Assembly (NCBI RefSeq): GCF_040372805.1
Contig: NZ_BAABWJ010000004.1
Coordinates: 1-64,000, forward strand
DNA from: Pseudoteredinibacter isoporae_A
GTDB lineage: Bacteria > Pseudomonadota > Gammaproteobacteria > Pseudomonadales > Cellvibrionaceae
Reading direction: 5' to 3'
Length of the DNA: 64,000 nucleotides
In this document: positions 41,850 through 51,539 of the stretch, piece by piece
Layout of the letters: each line of letters begins with the position of its first letter
Numbering within the stretch: position 1 is the first letter of the stretch
Position numbers and translations under genes: made by a program
The notes under the pieces: generated by a model
The model's input: the letters and a program-made list of their open reading frames with translations, nothing else
The model's database searches: none
What the model was told of the DNA's origin: nothing

Positions 41850-44198
41850 CTAATAGATCAGATTACTTTCTTCGAGCTGTTTGGTGTGTGTGTCCAGCCA
41901 ACTCTCAAGGTTTTCGAGGCTTAAAGGCTGACCGTAAAAATAACCTTGCTGATAGCTGCAGCCGATGTCGTTAAACAGAACTGACTGGCGCTCGGTTTCA
42001 ATCCCTTCTGCCACCACCAGTAAGCCCTGCATTTTACACAGCTCAACCAAGGCCTTTGCGGTCTCGATATTGGTCTGCTGACTGATACGTTTGATTAACG
42101 ATCGGTCAAATTTAATGGCATCGGCGGGATAATCCAACATCTGCATCACGCTCGTGTAGCCTGTACCGAAATCATCAATGGCAATGCGGAAGCCCAAACC
42201 GCGAATTCGGTTCAAATTTTCATGCACCTGCTCCTGATTCCCTGTCGCGAAGGTTTCCGTTACCTCCAGCACAAAGAAGCCGCTGCTGATATCGTATCGG
42301 CCGGCGAGTATCGCGAGGTCATCCACAAAAGTGATGGAGTTGAGCTCCGCCGAGGAAATATTGATGGATACGTATTTCACCATCGGGAAACTTTCACGTA
42401 AGGTGGATTCGTTTTTGAAAACCTGCTCAATGACCCACAAATCAATCTTTGCAAAAGCCCCGATGGATTCTGCCAATGGGATAAATTCATCCGGGGGAAC
42501 ATTACCCAGTGTCTTTGATGTCCAACGTAATAACACCTCGATGGAACACAGGCGTAATTGCCGATCGACAATGGGCATATAACACAGATGCAGTTCGTCC
42601 TCGAAACCGGGAGACTTAATCGCTAATTCGATGTTCTGCATTCGACGATGTTGACGAGCCAAGGTTTCTGAATATTTGGCGATGCGATTCTTTCCGCTCT
42701 TTTTGGCCTGGTACATTGCCAAGTCGACGTTCGACATCAATTCAGACAAGGAACAGTGTTCGCTTTGAGTGCTGGCAACACCGAGGCTTACGGTTACCGG
42801 ATAAGACGCATTGGCTACCGTCAGCCCGCCCTCGAACAAAGACAAGATCGAATTTGCACAATCCCGGATTTGTTCTTCATTGGCATCCATCGCCAATACC
42901 ACAAACTCATCCCCAGATAAGCGATACGCACCACTGTGGGGCGAGTGATCAGAAAAACAGGTTTCAACGGATTCATTCAAACCTTTGGCGACTTGTCCCA
43001 ACACTCGGTCGCCAACTTCATGGCCATATTTATCATTGATGTATTTGAAGTTATCGACATCAATGTAACAAACACTGATGATTCGGTTTGAGTCATAATG
43101 GTCAAACAATTCTCTGGCTTGTTCGTTAAAAGCCATGCGGTTGGGCAGCCCTGTCAGGATGTCCATCCGCGCCTTGCGATAGTTTTCATTAAATGAGGCA
43201 AGTAGGCGCGTATACAAACTCTGAAACTTCCGTGCCAGACGCCCTATTTCGTCGTTGCTCGACGAATAACTGATGTCCGAACGCCTTTCACTCAACAACT
43301 CATCAAGCTGTAAATCCAGTCTTGCTATGGGGGCCGTTACAAACTTCGCCACCAGAAACTGCAGTAATAGGAACGTTGCCAAACAGGAAATTATACTCAA
43401 CAACATAAGCCTTGAACGAAGCTCTATTAAGGGTGCCTCGAAATAATCGCCTGGAATACTGAGCTTTACCGCATTGGGGCCCCCTAAAGGAATCATAAAA
43501 CTCATATCAGCGAACAAAGCCGATTTTTTATTCGCTAGTGTTTCGGATGAAAAATGAATGTCGGCATTGTAGGTTTTTTGCAGATTCCTCAAGCCACTGG
43601 AAACGCTTTTGGCTTCGAGGGCCACAACCATTAGACCGGCTTGCCCAATCTGAGAAAGAATTGGGGCTTGCAGAGTTCTCAGATCGATCGCCAGTGATTG
43701 GTATAGCATCAAATGACCATCGGCATCGAAATGACCGGTTGCGCTGCTAATGGTTTTATCTTGCCGGAGTGTCATCGCAGCGGCCATCTGTCGAGGGCTG
43801 ACTTCAGCAAACGGATCCTGGCTGTTTTCCAAATGCAAAATGACTTCGTTTTTCTCATCCAGCACAAGCAATGACAAAAAAGGTTCCTCGGCAGCACTAA
43901 AACGCCCTAAGGATGATTCCATATGGCGCTGTAAAATATTACTGCGATAGATATTATTGGTGTCTATAAGAAACTGTGCGAGTAAATCACCGTCCAGCAA
44001 TGACATCAAATAAGCGTCTTGAAAACTCTTGTAGTTGGAGATACTGGAATGCAAAGCCGTAATTTTCTGCTCCAGTTTGGATTTTTCCAACTGTATCAGC
44101 GTTGCGCGCTCTTCCTGATAAATCCACCAGGCGGACAAAGCATAGCTCAAAGCAATTACTGGCAGCAGCAGTATGCTAGTTCGCGTTCTTAGATTCAT
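41850..44198 (-). CDS. Membrane GGDEF-EAL c-di-GMP protein, MbaA-like
   Basis: The 782-residue protein has an N-terminal helix (TSILLLPVIALSYALSAWWI), a ~230-residue periplasmic sensor and a second helix (LMLLSIISCLATFLLLQFLV). HAMP (VTAPIARLDLQLDELLSE) comes next. The GGDEF domain (DILTGLPNRMAFNE) has the active-site variant RLSGDEFVVLA. The EAL domain has CSIEVLLRWTS (EVL in place of EAL), DDFGTGYTSVMQM and LVVAEGIETE, so most phosphodiesterase residues are kept. The upstream gene encodes a PotD-like periplasmic protein and overlaps it by 23 bases. This is the layout of the Vibrio nspS-mbaA polyamine-sensing pair. Confidence 0.87.
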   Translation of the reverse strand: MNLRTRTSILLLPVIALSYALSAWWIYQEERATLIQLEKSKLEQKITALHSSISNYKSFQDAYLMSLLDGDLLAQFLIDTNNIYRSNILQRHMESSLGRFSAAEEPFLSLLVLDEKNEVILHLENSQDPFAEVSPRQMAAAMTLRQDKTISSATGHFDADGHLMLYQSLAIDLRTLQAPILSQIGQAGLMVVALEAKSVSSGLRNLQKTYNADIHFSSETLANKKSALFADMSFMIPLGGPNAVKLSIPGDYFEAPLIELRSRLMLLSIISCLATFLLLQFLVAKFVTAPIARLDLQLDELLSERRSDISYSSSNDEIGRLARKFQSLYTRLLASFNENYRKARMDILTGLPNRMAFNEQARELFDHYDSNRIISVCYIDVDNFKYINDKYGHEVGDRVLGQVAKGLNESVETCFSDHSPHSGAYRLSGDEFVVLAMDANEEQIRDCANSILSLFEGGLTVANASYPVTVSLGVASTQSEHCSLSELMSNVDLAMYQAKKSGKNRIAKYSETLARQHRRMQNIELAIKSPGFEDELHLCYMPIVDRQLRLCSIEVLLRWTSKTLGNVPPDEFIPLAESIGAFAKIDLWVIEQVFKNESTLRESFPMVKYVSINISSAELNSITFVDDLAILAGRYDISSGFFVLEVTETFATGNQEQVHENLNRIRGLGFRIAIDDFGTGYTSVMQMLDYPADAIKFDRSLIKRISQQTNIETAKALVELCKMQGLLVVAEGIETERQSVLFNDIGCSYQQGYFYGQPLSLENLESWLDTHTKQLEESNLIY

Positions 44199-45225
44199 GG
44201 ATATTCAATATCGCGTTGGTGATTTTTAAACGAAGTTCAATATTCTGTTTGCTGAGTTCCTGGTAGAGTTGAATATTGCTCAATTGCTCTTCATTGGGAT
44301 AGATGCCAAGATTATTTAATTGCTCAACCGGTATCCAGGCCCTCGAGGCACTGTTAGGCGTAGCAACTGCACTGTAAGCCGCATTTTGAGCCGCTTGTTT
44401 GGGTTGACTCATGAAATTGACAAAATTCAGTGCACGCTCCAAGTGTTTACTGTGCTTGCTGATGGCCAGACAATCCACCCATAAAACGGTGCCCTCTTCA
44501 GGTACAACGTAAGCCCAACGATCGTTGTCCTCTGCCAATTCATTTAGGCTGAACTGATCACCGCTGTAGACCATCGCCATATACAAGTCTTCGGCTTTAT
44601 CCGAGTACCCTAAATAGCTGATGGGATATTCATAGGTGAGCACCGCTGAGGTTTGTGTTTTCAATAAGTCGAACACTTTTTTAAGCTCATCCCGGCGTTC
44701 GGTATTCAACTCAAAGCCGAAGTGAAACAAAGCGGGTGCAAGGATATCGGTGTAATCCGTAATCATACCCACATGCCCGTGCAGCTCTTCGCTCGGAAAC
44801 AGCAGATCTGCCCAGCGAGTTGGAGCCTTGCTCACTTTATCTTTTCGATACGCGATACCCAGTGTGCCCCACAGATAAGGGATGGCGTATTCCCCACAGC
44901 GTTTTCGCCAAAAAGGCTCCATGGTTTTCAAGCTGGGTATGTTTTCTTCGTTGAGTTTCAACAGCATGCCTTCCCGACCAAAGCGGCTGGCGATAATCTC
45001 GTCCACGACGGCAACATCGATGTGATGTCGATGGGAGTTCAACAAAATAGCATCCCGGTCCTGATCGCTGTCGAAATAAACCTGTTCAAGCTCGCCGTTC
45101 TCGACCTCCCACTGTTTGACCAGGTCTGGGGCGATATAGTCTTCCCAATTCAGGAGAATAAGAGGTTCAGCGACCGTGAAGGCACTACCGAGCATGAAAA
45201 AGCAGATAAAAACCAATCTATACAT
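44176..45225 (-). CDS. Periplasmic polyamine-binding protein, NspS/PotD-like
   Basis: I take ATG 45225 (MYRLVFICFFMLGSAFTVAE), which gives a signal peptide and 349 residues; the upstream extension looks spurious. PLILLNWEDYIAPDLVKQWE is the PotD-family start. YLWGTLGIAYRKDKV and TRWADLLFPSEELHG are lobe signatures, and MVYSGDQFSLNELAEDN and EEGTVLWVDCLAISKHSKH form the ligand-cleft part. No potABC transporter genes are present. The gene instead overlaps a GGDEF-EAL gene. This suggests a signalling rather than transport role: ligand-bound protein would modulate c-di-GMP turnover and hence biofilm. Confidence 0.82.
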   Translation of the reverse strand: MYRLVFICFFMLGSAFTVAEPLILLNWEDYIAPDLVKQWEVENGELEQVYFDSDQDRDAILLNSHRHHIDVAVVDEIIASRFGREGMLLKLNEENIPSLKTMEPFWRKRCGEYAIPYLWGTLGIAYRKDKVSKAPTRWADLLFPSEELHGHVGMITDYTDILAPALFHFGFELNTERRDELKKVFDLLKTQTSAVLTYEYPISYLGYSDKAEDLYMAMVYSGDQFSLNELAEDNDRWAYVVPEEGTVLWVDCLAISKHSKHLERALNFVNFMSQPKQAAQNAAYSAVATPNSASRAWIPVEQLNNLGIYPNEEQLSNIQLYQELSKQNIELRLKITNAILNIHESKNAN

Positions 45226-45358
45226 GAATGTCCAAGGACTCGAGCAATAAACGCATACAAAAAATAGGGTATTCCCATCGAGTGACATCCATGACATCAA
45301 ACATACTGCCGACACTGGGCTGACACAGCTGCCTGAGCAATAGAGTATAGACAATAAA

Positions 45359-45380
45359 CCGGCGCTTTTGCAGACGCCGG
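45359..45380 (-). terminator. Terminator of the glycerol-type operon
   Basis: CCGGCG and CGCCGG (45359-45364, 45375-45380) enclose a 10-base loop; on the minus strand a TTTATTGT run follows. It lies just past the stop of the FGGY kinase. Confidence 0.6.
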
Positions 45381-45388
45381 CCTATTTA

Positions 45389-46948
45389 TTAGAGTGCGGG
45401 ATAATTGACGATCTTGCGAATCGATTGGTAGAGGGGACTGAGAGAGGAATACATTTTCAGGTAAACCTGACGATAGAGTTGTTCGTAGGTCTCTACATGT
45501 GCAGGAATAGGCTCAAAGACTTGCCCTACCCGGCTCATATGCTGAGCCGCCTGACGATGATCCGGATACCAGCCCAGAGCGACCGCCGTATTGATGGCGG
45601 CACCAAGCCCAGAGGTCTCATAGCTGGCAGGCCTTTCAACAGTCATGCCGAATACATCCGCTGAGATCTGCATGATCTGATCGCTCTGAGAACCGCCCCC
45701 GGAGATGCGCAAACAGCTGATTTTCTGGCCGCTGCGTTTTTCAACACGCTCTTTACCTTCTCGTAGAGCAAAACATAAGCCTTCGATAATTGCGCGGTAA
45801 ATGTGAGCTTTGGTGTGAACATCCCCAAAACCAATGATGGCACCCTTAGCCCCGGGGCCTGGGTTTTTAATGCCCGGACTCCAATACGGCTGCAAGGTTA
45901 AACCCATCGAACCGGCAGGGACTTTCTCCAAAAGTTCATCGAATAGGGTTTCTACCGCGACACCCTGCTCTTGTGCACGCAGCTTCTCTTCCATAGCCAT
46001 TTGTTCCTTAAACCAACTGACCATCCAATAACCGCGATACACCATCGCTTCGGTGTTGTAACGACCCGGCATCGCAGCAGGATACGGTGGAATCATTGGC
46101 GCCGATTCAATATAGCGGGAGAAGTTGCCGTTGTACGTCGCGGTAGTGCCATAACTTAAGCAACCGATATGTTCTTCCACTGCACCGGCACCCAGGAGTT
46201 CGCAAGCCTTGTCCGAACCGGAAGCCACTATCGGTAAACCCGCAGGCAAGCCGGTTTCTTTGGCCGCCTGTTCACTGACGCTGGCCAACACTTCCCCAGC
46301 GGGAACCAGCTGGGGCAGCATATCGGATTTCAATGGTAAGGCCTTCCAATGCCAGCTGCTGTCTTTTGCCCATTGTTGTTGTTTGTAGTCAAAGGGGATA
46401 TAAGCCACCTGACTTGCCACACTGTCGACGTACTGGCCGCTTAATTTGAAATGGTGAAAGCCTGAGAGCAGCAAAAACTTGTGAGTTTTCTGCCACAGTT
46501 CCGCTTGTTCCTGGGCAATCCAATTTGCTTCCGCCTGTTTGGTGAAATAATCGATATTGGATTTCAGCCCCAATAATTTCAGTGGCCAATCGAGCCAGCC
46601 GAGAGAGACGGATTCGGGGGCTTCACGTTGATCGAGCCAGATGATTGCCGGACGAAGCGCCTGCCCATCGCGATCAAGATTGATCACCGTTCCACGTTGT
46701 GTGGTGACACTGAGCGCGGCGATCTGCTCGGGTTTGACCTTTCCTTGTTGCCATAAACACTGGCAGGCTTCACAAAGTTTTTGCCAAAAATATTCCGGAG
46801 ATTGCTCAGCCCATCCTGGCTCTGGGCTAGTATAGGCTTCAATGGGGATGTAAGCCTTATCGATCTGTTCGCCATCCCGATTGTAGGCCAAAGCACGAAT
46901 GCTCTGGGTGCCATTATCAATGCTCAATACATAGGGCTTCTCGTTCAT
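45389..46948 (-). CDS. FGGY-family carbohydrate/polyol kinase
   Basis: A 519-residue sugar/polyol kinase. VLSIDNGTQSIRALAYN is the N-terminal phosphate-1 motif, AALSVTTQRGTVINLDRDG the sugar-side region, and GCLSYGTTATYNG and RISGGGSQSDQIMQISADV the C-terminal FGGY ATP-binding motif. It is not a canonical GlpK (no GDQQAAL-type block; here SGSDKACELLGAG). The true substrate could be glycerol, a related triol or a sugar. Gene order FAD-oxidase, GlpD-like, kinase with an AraC regulator suggests a coordinated glycerol/glycerol-ether or polyol pathway. 71 bases separate it from the GlpD gene. Confidence 0.86.
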   Translation of the reverse strand: MNEKPYVLSIDNGTQSIRALAYNRDGEQIDKAYIPIEAYTSPEPGWAEQSPEYFWQKLCEACQCLWQQGKVKPEQIAALSVTTQRGTVINLDRDGQALRPAIIWLDQREAPESVSLGWLDWPLKLLGLKSNIDYFTKQAEANWIAQEQAELWQKTHKFLLLSGFHHFKLSGQYVDSVASQVAYIPFDYKQQQWAKDSSWHWKALPLKSDMLPQLVPAGEVLASVSEQAAKETGLPAGLPIVASGSDKACELLGAGAVEEHIGCLSYGTTATYNGNFSRYIESAPMIPPYPAAMPGRYNTEAMVYRGYWMVSWFKEQMAMEEKLRAQEQGVAVETLFDELLEKVPAGSMGLTLQPYWSPGIKNPGPGAKGAIIGFGDVHTKAHIYRAIIEGLCFALREGKERVEKRSGQKISCLRISGGGSQSDQIMQISADVFGMTVERPASYETSGLGAAINTAVALGWYPDHRQAAQHMSRVGQVFEPIPAHVETYEQLYRQVYLKMYSSLSPLYQSIRKIVNYPAL

Positions 46949-47019
46949 GGTCGCCGATCTTCTCAGTGTTGTGTCTTCGGTAATGGTTAATGGTTTGCTT
47001 TTCTGAACTCAGGCTCAGG

Positions 47020-48645
47020 TTAAGCGGGAACACTGTAGGAGCGCGCCCATATCGCTTGGTAACGCTCAAGTTCATCTGACCAATGCTCATCTGACCAGGA
47101 CAATTCCTGCTGACATATCAGTTTGCAAGCGTCAAACAGTTGTTCAGCCCCATTAGGCAGAAGCAAGCCTAAACGCGTTCGGCGGAGCAAGAGATCATCG
47201 AGGTGCTCCACCCACTCTTCCCGTAATGCCCAACGCAGTTGAGCCAGGCAGTATTTTTGTTCGGCAAGCGATTCCAGTTCAGTACTTTTTGCGCTGGACA
47301 GAAAATCCTTAAAACGAAAACCGTAGCAGGCAGACAAGTAATCACGTTGATCGCCATTGAGCGGTAGCGCGTTATCTGCTTCTTGCGTAACACGACGAAA
47401 CACGGGCGCTTCGTCGCGCTCGAATGCCCACCCTTCCAAGTACGGAGCGGCTTTTTCGAGAACATCCAGGGCCATTACGCGAAAGGTGGTGAGCTTACCG
47501 CCAGCGGCACTGATCAAACCCTCGTTATCCCAAACGGCGTGGTCACGTCGCTCTTTGGAAGGTTTTTTCTTACTTTTACCCTTCTCGTTTTGTTCGGCTT
47601 CTTGCGCTCGGGCAAATTGTTTATCACCCGCAATTACAGGGCGTACCCCTGACCAGGTCGAAACGATATCATTGACACTGATGGCTTCGGCCGGAAAATG
47701 ATGCCGCACAATGGCCAGTAGATAATCCAGCTCTTCAGACGAGATTCTCGCTTCCTCGTCTAAGCTGTCGTCATGGTCCAGATCCGTCGTTCCGATCACA
47801 CTGTGACCTTCCCAAGGGAAAACAAACACGCTGCGTTTATCTTCTGGGTGCTGACAGCTTATGGCATTTTCGATGGGCAGAACGCCCTTTTTGAGGACGA
47901 TGTGACTGCCCTTTAATGGGCGCACTCGTTGCTCTTCAATTCGGGCCTGGCGCAATTGGTCAGCCCAGGCTCCGGTGCTGTTCACTATCACTTTGGCCGT
48001 GCAGCAAAAAGTATTTTTCGCTCGCTCATCAACCACCTCAATACTTTGTAGACCGTTATCCAGTACGCGGCTTGAATCAACTTTGCAATAGTTCAGCAAT
48101 GCCGCACCATCCGCTTCGGCTTCCTGTAAAACGCGGTAGACAAGTCGACTGTCATCGGTGACGGCGTCGGTGTAATACGCCGCGCCACTGATATCTGCCC
48201 GTGCCAAGGAGGTAAATGTCTGTCCCAATTCATCAATGTTGCAAATTTTATGATTTCGAATGCCGGCAATCCGATCATAACTCGCGAGCAGTATCTTCAT
48301 CACCAGGCGCCAGGGCTTCCAGCTTTTCGGCAAAAGAAAGTAATACCCCATGCGTTCCACCAAGCCCGGAGCTTCTTTTAGCAAACGCTCACGTTCCAGC
48401 AGTGACTCTTTTGTTAACTTGCGATCCCCCATGGCCAGATAACGCAAGCCTCCGTGTACCATTTTGGACGATCGACTGGAGGTTCCCCAGGCAAAATCTT
48501 TTTGCTCCAGCAACAATACGCTCAATCCACGTCGAATGGCTTCCCTGGCCACCCCTGCACCTGTGATGCCGCCACCAACAACGATTATGTCCCAGTTTTT
48601 GTCTTTCGCGTTCTGTAGATTGGCCCTGCGTTTTTCGATGCTCAT
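47020..48645 (-). CDS. glpD: FAD-dependent glycerol-3-phosphate dehydrogenase
   Basis: The 541-residue flavoenzyme begins with the FAD dinucleotide motif IIVVGGGITGAGVAREAIRR and LEQKDFAWGTSSRSSKMVHG, the GlpD signature, followed by GGLRYLAMGDRKLTKESLLE. C-terminal blocks GLISAAGGKLTTFRVMALDV and DAV/DLLLRRTRLGLLLPNGA (read LDDLLLRRTRLGLLLPNG) are present. It oxidises sn-glycerol-3-phosphate to DHAP and feeds electrons to quinone at the inner membrane. Compared with E. coli GlpD (~500 residues) it carries a Lys-rich insert around residues 345-370 (AEQNEKGKSKKKPSKERRDH). Confidence 0.9.
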   Translation of the reverse strand: MSIEKRRANLQNAKDKNWDIIVVGGGITGAGVAREAIRRGLSVLLLEQKDFAWGTSSRSSKMVHGGLRYLAMGDRKLTKESLLERERLLKEAPGLVERMGYYFLLPKSWKPWRLVMKILLASYDRIAGIRNHKICNIDELGQTFTSLARADISGAAYYTDAVTDDSRLVYRVLQEAEADGAALLNYCKVDSSRVLDNGLQSIEVVDERAKNTFCCTAKVIVNSTGAWADQLRQARIEEQRVRPLKGSHIVLKKGVLPIENAISCQHPEDKRSVFVFPWEGHSVIGTTDLDHDDSLDEEARISSEELDYLLAIVRHHFPAEAISVNDIVSTWSGVRPVIAGDKQFARAQEAEQNEKGKSKKKPSKERRDHAVWDNEGLISAAGGKLTTFRVMALDVLEKAAPYLEGWAFERDEAPVFRRVTQEADNALPLNGDQRDYLSACYGFRFKDFLSSAKSTELESLAEQKYCLAQLRWALREEWVEHLDDLLLRRTRLGLLLPNGAEQLFDACKLICQQELSWSDEHWSDELERYQAIWARSYSVPA

Positions 48646-48701
48646 TAATAGACTTCCTGAATGATTGAGCGATAAAAACTATTCACGTGTTTCTGCGCTT
48701 G

Positions 48702-50303
48702 TCAGTCGACCAGCTTTCCAGGGTTCATGATCTTTTCCGGGTCAAAGTGTTCACAGAGACTCTGAATGGTCGCAATGCCCAACGCCCCTTTTTCTGCCGG
48801 CAAATACACTTTGTGATCTTCACCCACACCATGCTGATGACTGATTGTTCCTGCAACCGACACAATCGCTTCAGCCCCAGCCTGCTTTAAGGCCAACCAG
48901 CGCTGATAGGCTTCCTGGTAATCGTTTCCGGCTCGATACATATAGGTCGTGTACACGCTGCTGCCCTGGGGATAAAAATGCGAGAGGTGTGTAAAGACAT
49001 GAACGTTTTCCCCAAAGGACTCGGCTGCCGCACGAATGCTGCTTTCGATGGCTTCCATGGCTTTATCCGTTTGACTCCAATCCACAGCGGTTTCCATGGT
49101 GTCGATGGCATAGCCCAAATCCATAAAACCATCACGTAAATATGGGCTGCGAAAACGGCTGTGCTCCCAGGCTTTGCCAATCAATTTTCCAATGTATACA
49201 CCACCGAATTGACGACTTAAACGCTTCACTTGTTTCAAGGCAAAGCGACAACTTTTCTTGTCACCCGTTGTGCCGAAGGTAAACATCACTTTGCCTTCGG
49301 ATACGCCCCGCCAGCCTAGGTATTTTTCCAGATAACCGATTGCCTTGGCATTGCCGCCTAACTTTAAGTGCGACGCCGTTTCTTCGGCATTGCTCAAGCG
49401 CATCATGGATAAGGGCAACATCTGTTGAGCCAGTTGTTTACTCAGGGCCTTCCCCTGTTCCCAGCTCGGGAAAAACACACCGTAAAAATGCTCCACTTCA
49501 GGCAGCGGCGTGACCCGCATCTTTACCTTGCTGATGACGCCCATGCGCCCTTCCGAGCCCAAGACCACTTCGCGTAAATCCGTACCCGCGGATGTTCCTG
49601 GGAAGGTCGGAATATCCAGCACACCTTTAGGGGTGACCATCGTTCCGCCAGCGAACATTTTTTCGATGCGGCCGTATCGCAACGACTGCTGCCCACTGGA
49701 ACGGCTTGCGACCCAACCACCGACTGTCGACAGCTCCCAGGATTGTGGAAAGTGCCCGAGAGTATAGCCTTCGGCATTGAGCAGTTTCTCTAGTTGTGGT
49801 CCAGGCAAACCGGCACCTAAGGTGGCAATTTGGCTGTCACGATCCAAGTCATAGAGCTGATTAACGTTAGCCAAGCTAAGCGTAATAACCGGTTTTTCTT
49901 GTTGTGGCGGATTGATGTGCCCAACAACTGAGGTGCCACCGCCATAAGGAATCACGATCGCGTTCAGATTCTGGGCGAGCTTGAGAATATCCTGAATCTG
50001 CTCTTCGTTTTCTGGAAATGCGACCGCATCCGGCACGGCGCCTAATTCACCCGAACGCAAGGCAAGTAAGTCCGGTAAACTTTGGCCCCGACTGTGCCGA
50101 ATACGTGTTTCGCCATCCAGTGACCACAATGGATTCGATTCAAGACGACTGGCGGGAAGCTTGGCCAGCACCTGATCCATTGGAGTAACCATCAGGGCTT
50201 TTGACGGCCCCAGGCGTGCTTCTGCCATCGCTACTGCTTCGGGTTTGGGGCTGTGCTGATATTCGCCATCCACCATTCCCCAACCATTCCAACGTCTTTC
50301 CAT
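48702..50303 (-). CDS. FAD-binding oxidase, alkyl-DHAP synthase-like
   Basis: ATG 50303 (GGGGGAAAG upstream) gives 533 residues. The PCMH-type FAD domain has NAIVIPYGGGTSVVGHI and LGHFPQSWELSTVGGWVASR-SSGQQSLRYGRIE, the diagnostic block of alkyldihydroxyacetonephosphate synthase and its bacterial relatives. The C-terminal HQHGVGEDHKVYLPAEKG holds the conserved His pair and active region. Bacterial homologues may act on glycolate/lactate-like or acyl-DHAP substrates. Its place ahead of GlpD and an FGGY kinase points to glycerol-ether or DHAP-linked metabolism. Substrate uncertain. Confidence 0.82.
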   Translation of the reverse strand: MERRWNGWGMVDGEYQHSPKPEAVAMAEARLGPSKALMVTPMDQVLAKLPASRLESNPLWSLDGETRIRHSRGQSLPDLLALRSGELGAVPDAVAFPENEEQIQDILKLAQNLNAIVIPYGGGTSVVGHINPPQQEKPVITLSLANVNQLYDLDRDSQIATLGAGLPGPQLEKLLNAEGYTLGHFPQSWELSTVGGWVASRSSGQQSLRYGRIEKMFAGGTMVTPKGVLDIPTFPGTSAGTDLREVVLGSEGRMGVISKVKMRVTPLPEVEHFYGVFFPSWEQGKALSKQLAQQMLPLSMMRLSNAEETASHLKLGGNAKAIGYLEKYLGWRGVSEGKVMFTFGTTGDKKSCRFALKQVKRLSRQFGGVYIGKLIGKAWEHSRFRSPYLRDGFMDLGYAIDTMETAVDWSQTDKAMEAIESSIRAAAESFGENVHVFTHLSHFYPQGSSVYTTYMYRAGNDYQEAYQRWLALKQAGAEAIVSVAGTISHQHGVGEDHKVYLPAEKGALGIATIQSLCEHFDPEKIMNPGKLVD

Positions 50304-50511
50304 ACTTTCCCCCAAATGCTCGCAAGGCTGGCCTTCTTTCGGCGGCCAGACATTGATTCAACTTTCAGTATTCTGAGAATTTAATACTATTCTGCGCAAA
50401 GCCGCTTTTCGATGACTGGAGAAGCCGTTAGAATCACCAAACGAGCCAAGTTGTCTGCTCAAACGCCCATTCAGTTTGAAAACGACACTCATCCTTAAAT
50501 AAGGCCACCCT

Positions 50512-51528
50512 TTGAGCAGTGTAAGTGCATCCATTCCCGCTCTGAAACAATATCTCACCGCTGCAGAAGCGCTCGGTGTCGATACGGCTTCGATTCTGCG
50601 TAGCCATGGTATTGCGGAACAACAACTCGAGGATAATGGTGCTCGAATCAGCTTGGCACGATTTGAAGCCATTGTAATTGCGTTGATTTCGGCCAGTGGC
50701 CATCCCTATTTCGGCTTATACGCCAGCAATCATATCAATCCCACAATGTATGCCAGTCTAGGGCTGATATCCATCAGTGCGGCCAGTCTACGAGCATGTA
50801 TAGAGCTTGTTCCCACCTATGAGACGCTGGTGGGCGACATGGGCCATACCGAATTGGTGGAACGGGCACGGTGGATGGAACAGATCTGGCACTGCCAATT
50901 GGACAATACCTTGGCGAGACGTCACATCAGCGAGGCCGTACTGGCTTCCTGGTTTCTGTATGGCAAAAACATGTTGGGGCTGGAAGGTGACCTCTGCGGT
51001 GTAAGCTTTCAACATGCCGCACCCGATACGGAGCTTTCGGAATACCAGGCGGTGTTCTCCTGCGTACCACGGTTCCAGCAAACTCACACTGCCCTTCATC
51101 TCCCCAAAGATGCCATGGACAAAGCCCTGCCCCAGGCAAACCCGGCCTTGCAGGAGTCTTTGATTGCTCATGCCGATCAGCTGCTCGAACGATTAAGTCC
51201 GCAGAAACGCACACAGGGTCTGGAAGACATTCACCGAAAGATGCGACAACAACTTGCCCAGGGTCAGTTGAGTAAAGATGCACTCGCAGATACTTTGAAC
51301 ATCAGCTCCCGCACGTTGCAGCGACGGTTTGAAGAGGCTGGCAGCAGTTACCAACAGGCACTGAGCCATATTCGTTTTGAACTCGCCAAACAACTGTTAC
51401 GAGAGCGTGTGGACAGTCAAAGTATTTGCCAGCAATTGGGCTTCAGTGAGCCCCGCTCCTTTTTTCGGCGCTTTAAACAATGGAGCGGAATGACGACCCG
51501 GGAATTCCTGAAGAATGAGAACATCTAA
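50512..51528 (+). CDS. AraC-family transcriptional regulator (OruR/ArgR-type architecture)
   Basis: TTG start with AAGG upstream; 338 residues. An N-terminal ~200-residue ligand-binding domain of the arabinose-binding_2 type (GHPYFGLYASNHINPTMYAS, SGVSFQHAAPDTEL-like, read CGVSFQHAAPDTELSEY) is followed by the two-HTH AraC domain: LSKDALADTLNISSRTLQRR and SQSICQQLGFSEPRSFFRRF, ending FKQWSGMTTREFL. It is divergent from the FAD-oxidase/GlpD/kinase genes (~200-base spacer) and is the likely activator of that operon. Confidence 0.88.
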   Translation: MSSVSASIPALKQYLTAAEALGVDTASILRSHGIAEQQLEDNGARISLARFEAIVIALISASGHPYFGLYASNHINPTMYASLGLISISAASLRACIELVPTYETLVGDMGHTELVERARWMEQIWHCQLDNTLARRHISEAVLASWFLYGKNMLGLEGDLCGVSFQHAAPDTELSEYQAVFSCVPRFQQTHTALHLPKDAMDKALPQANPALQESLIAHADQLLERLSPQKRTQGLEDIHRKMRQQLAQGQLSKDALADTLNISSRTLQRRFEEAGSSYQQALSHIRFELAKQLLRERVDSQSICQQLGFSEPRSFFRRFKQWSGMTTREFLKNENI

Positions 51529-51539
51529 GCGCCCGGAGT

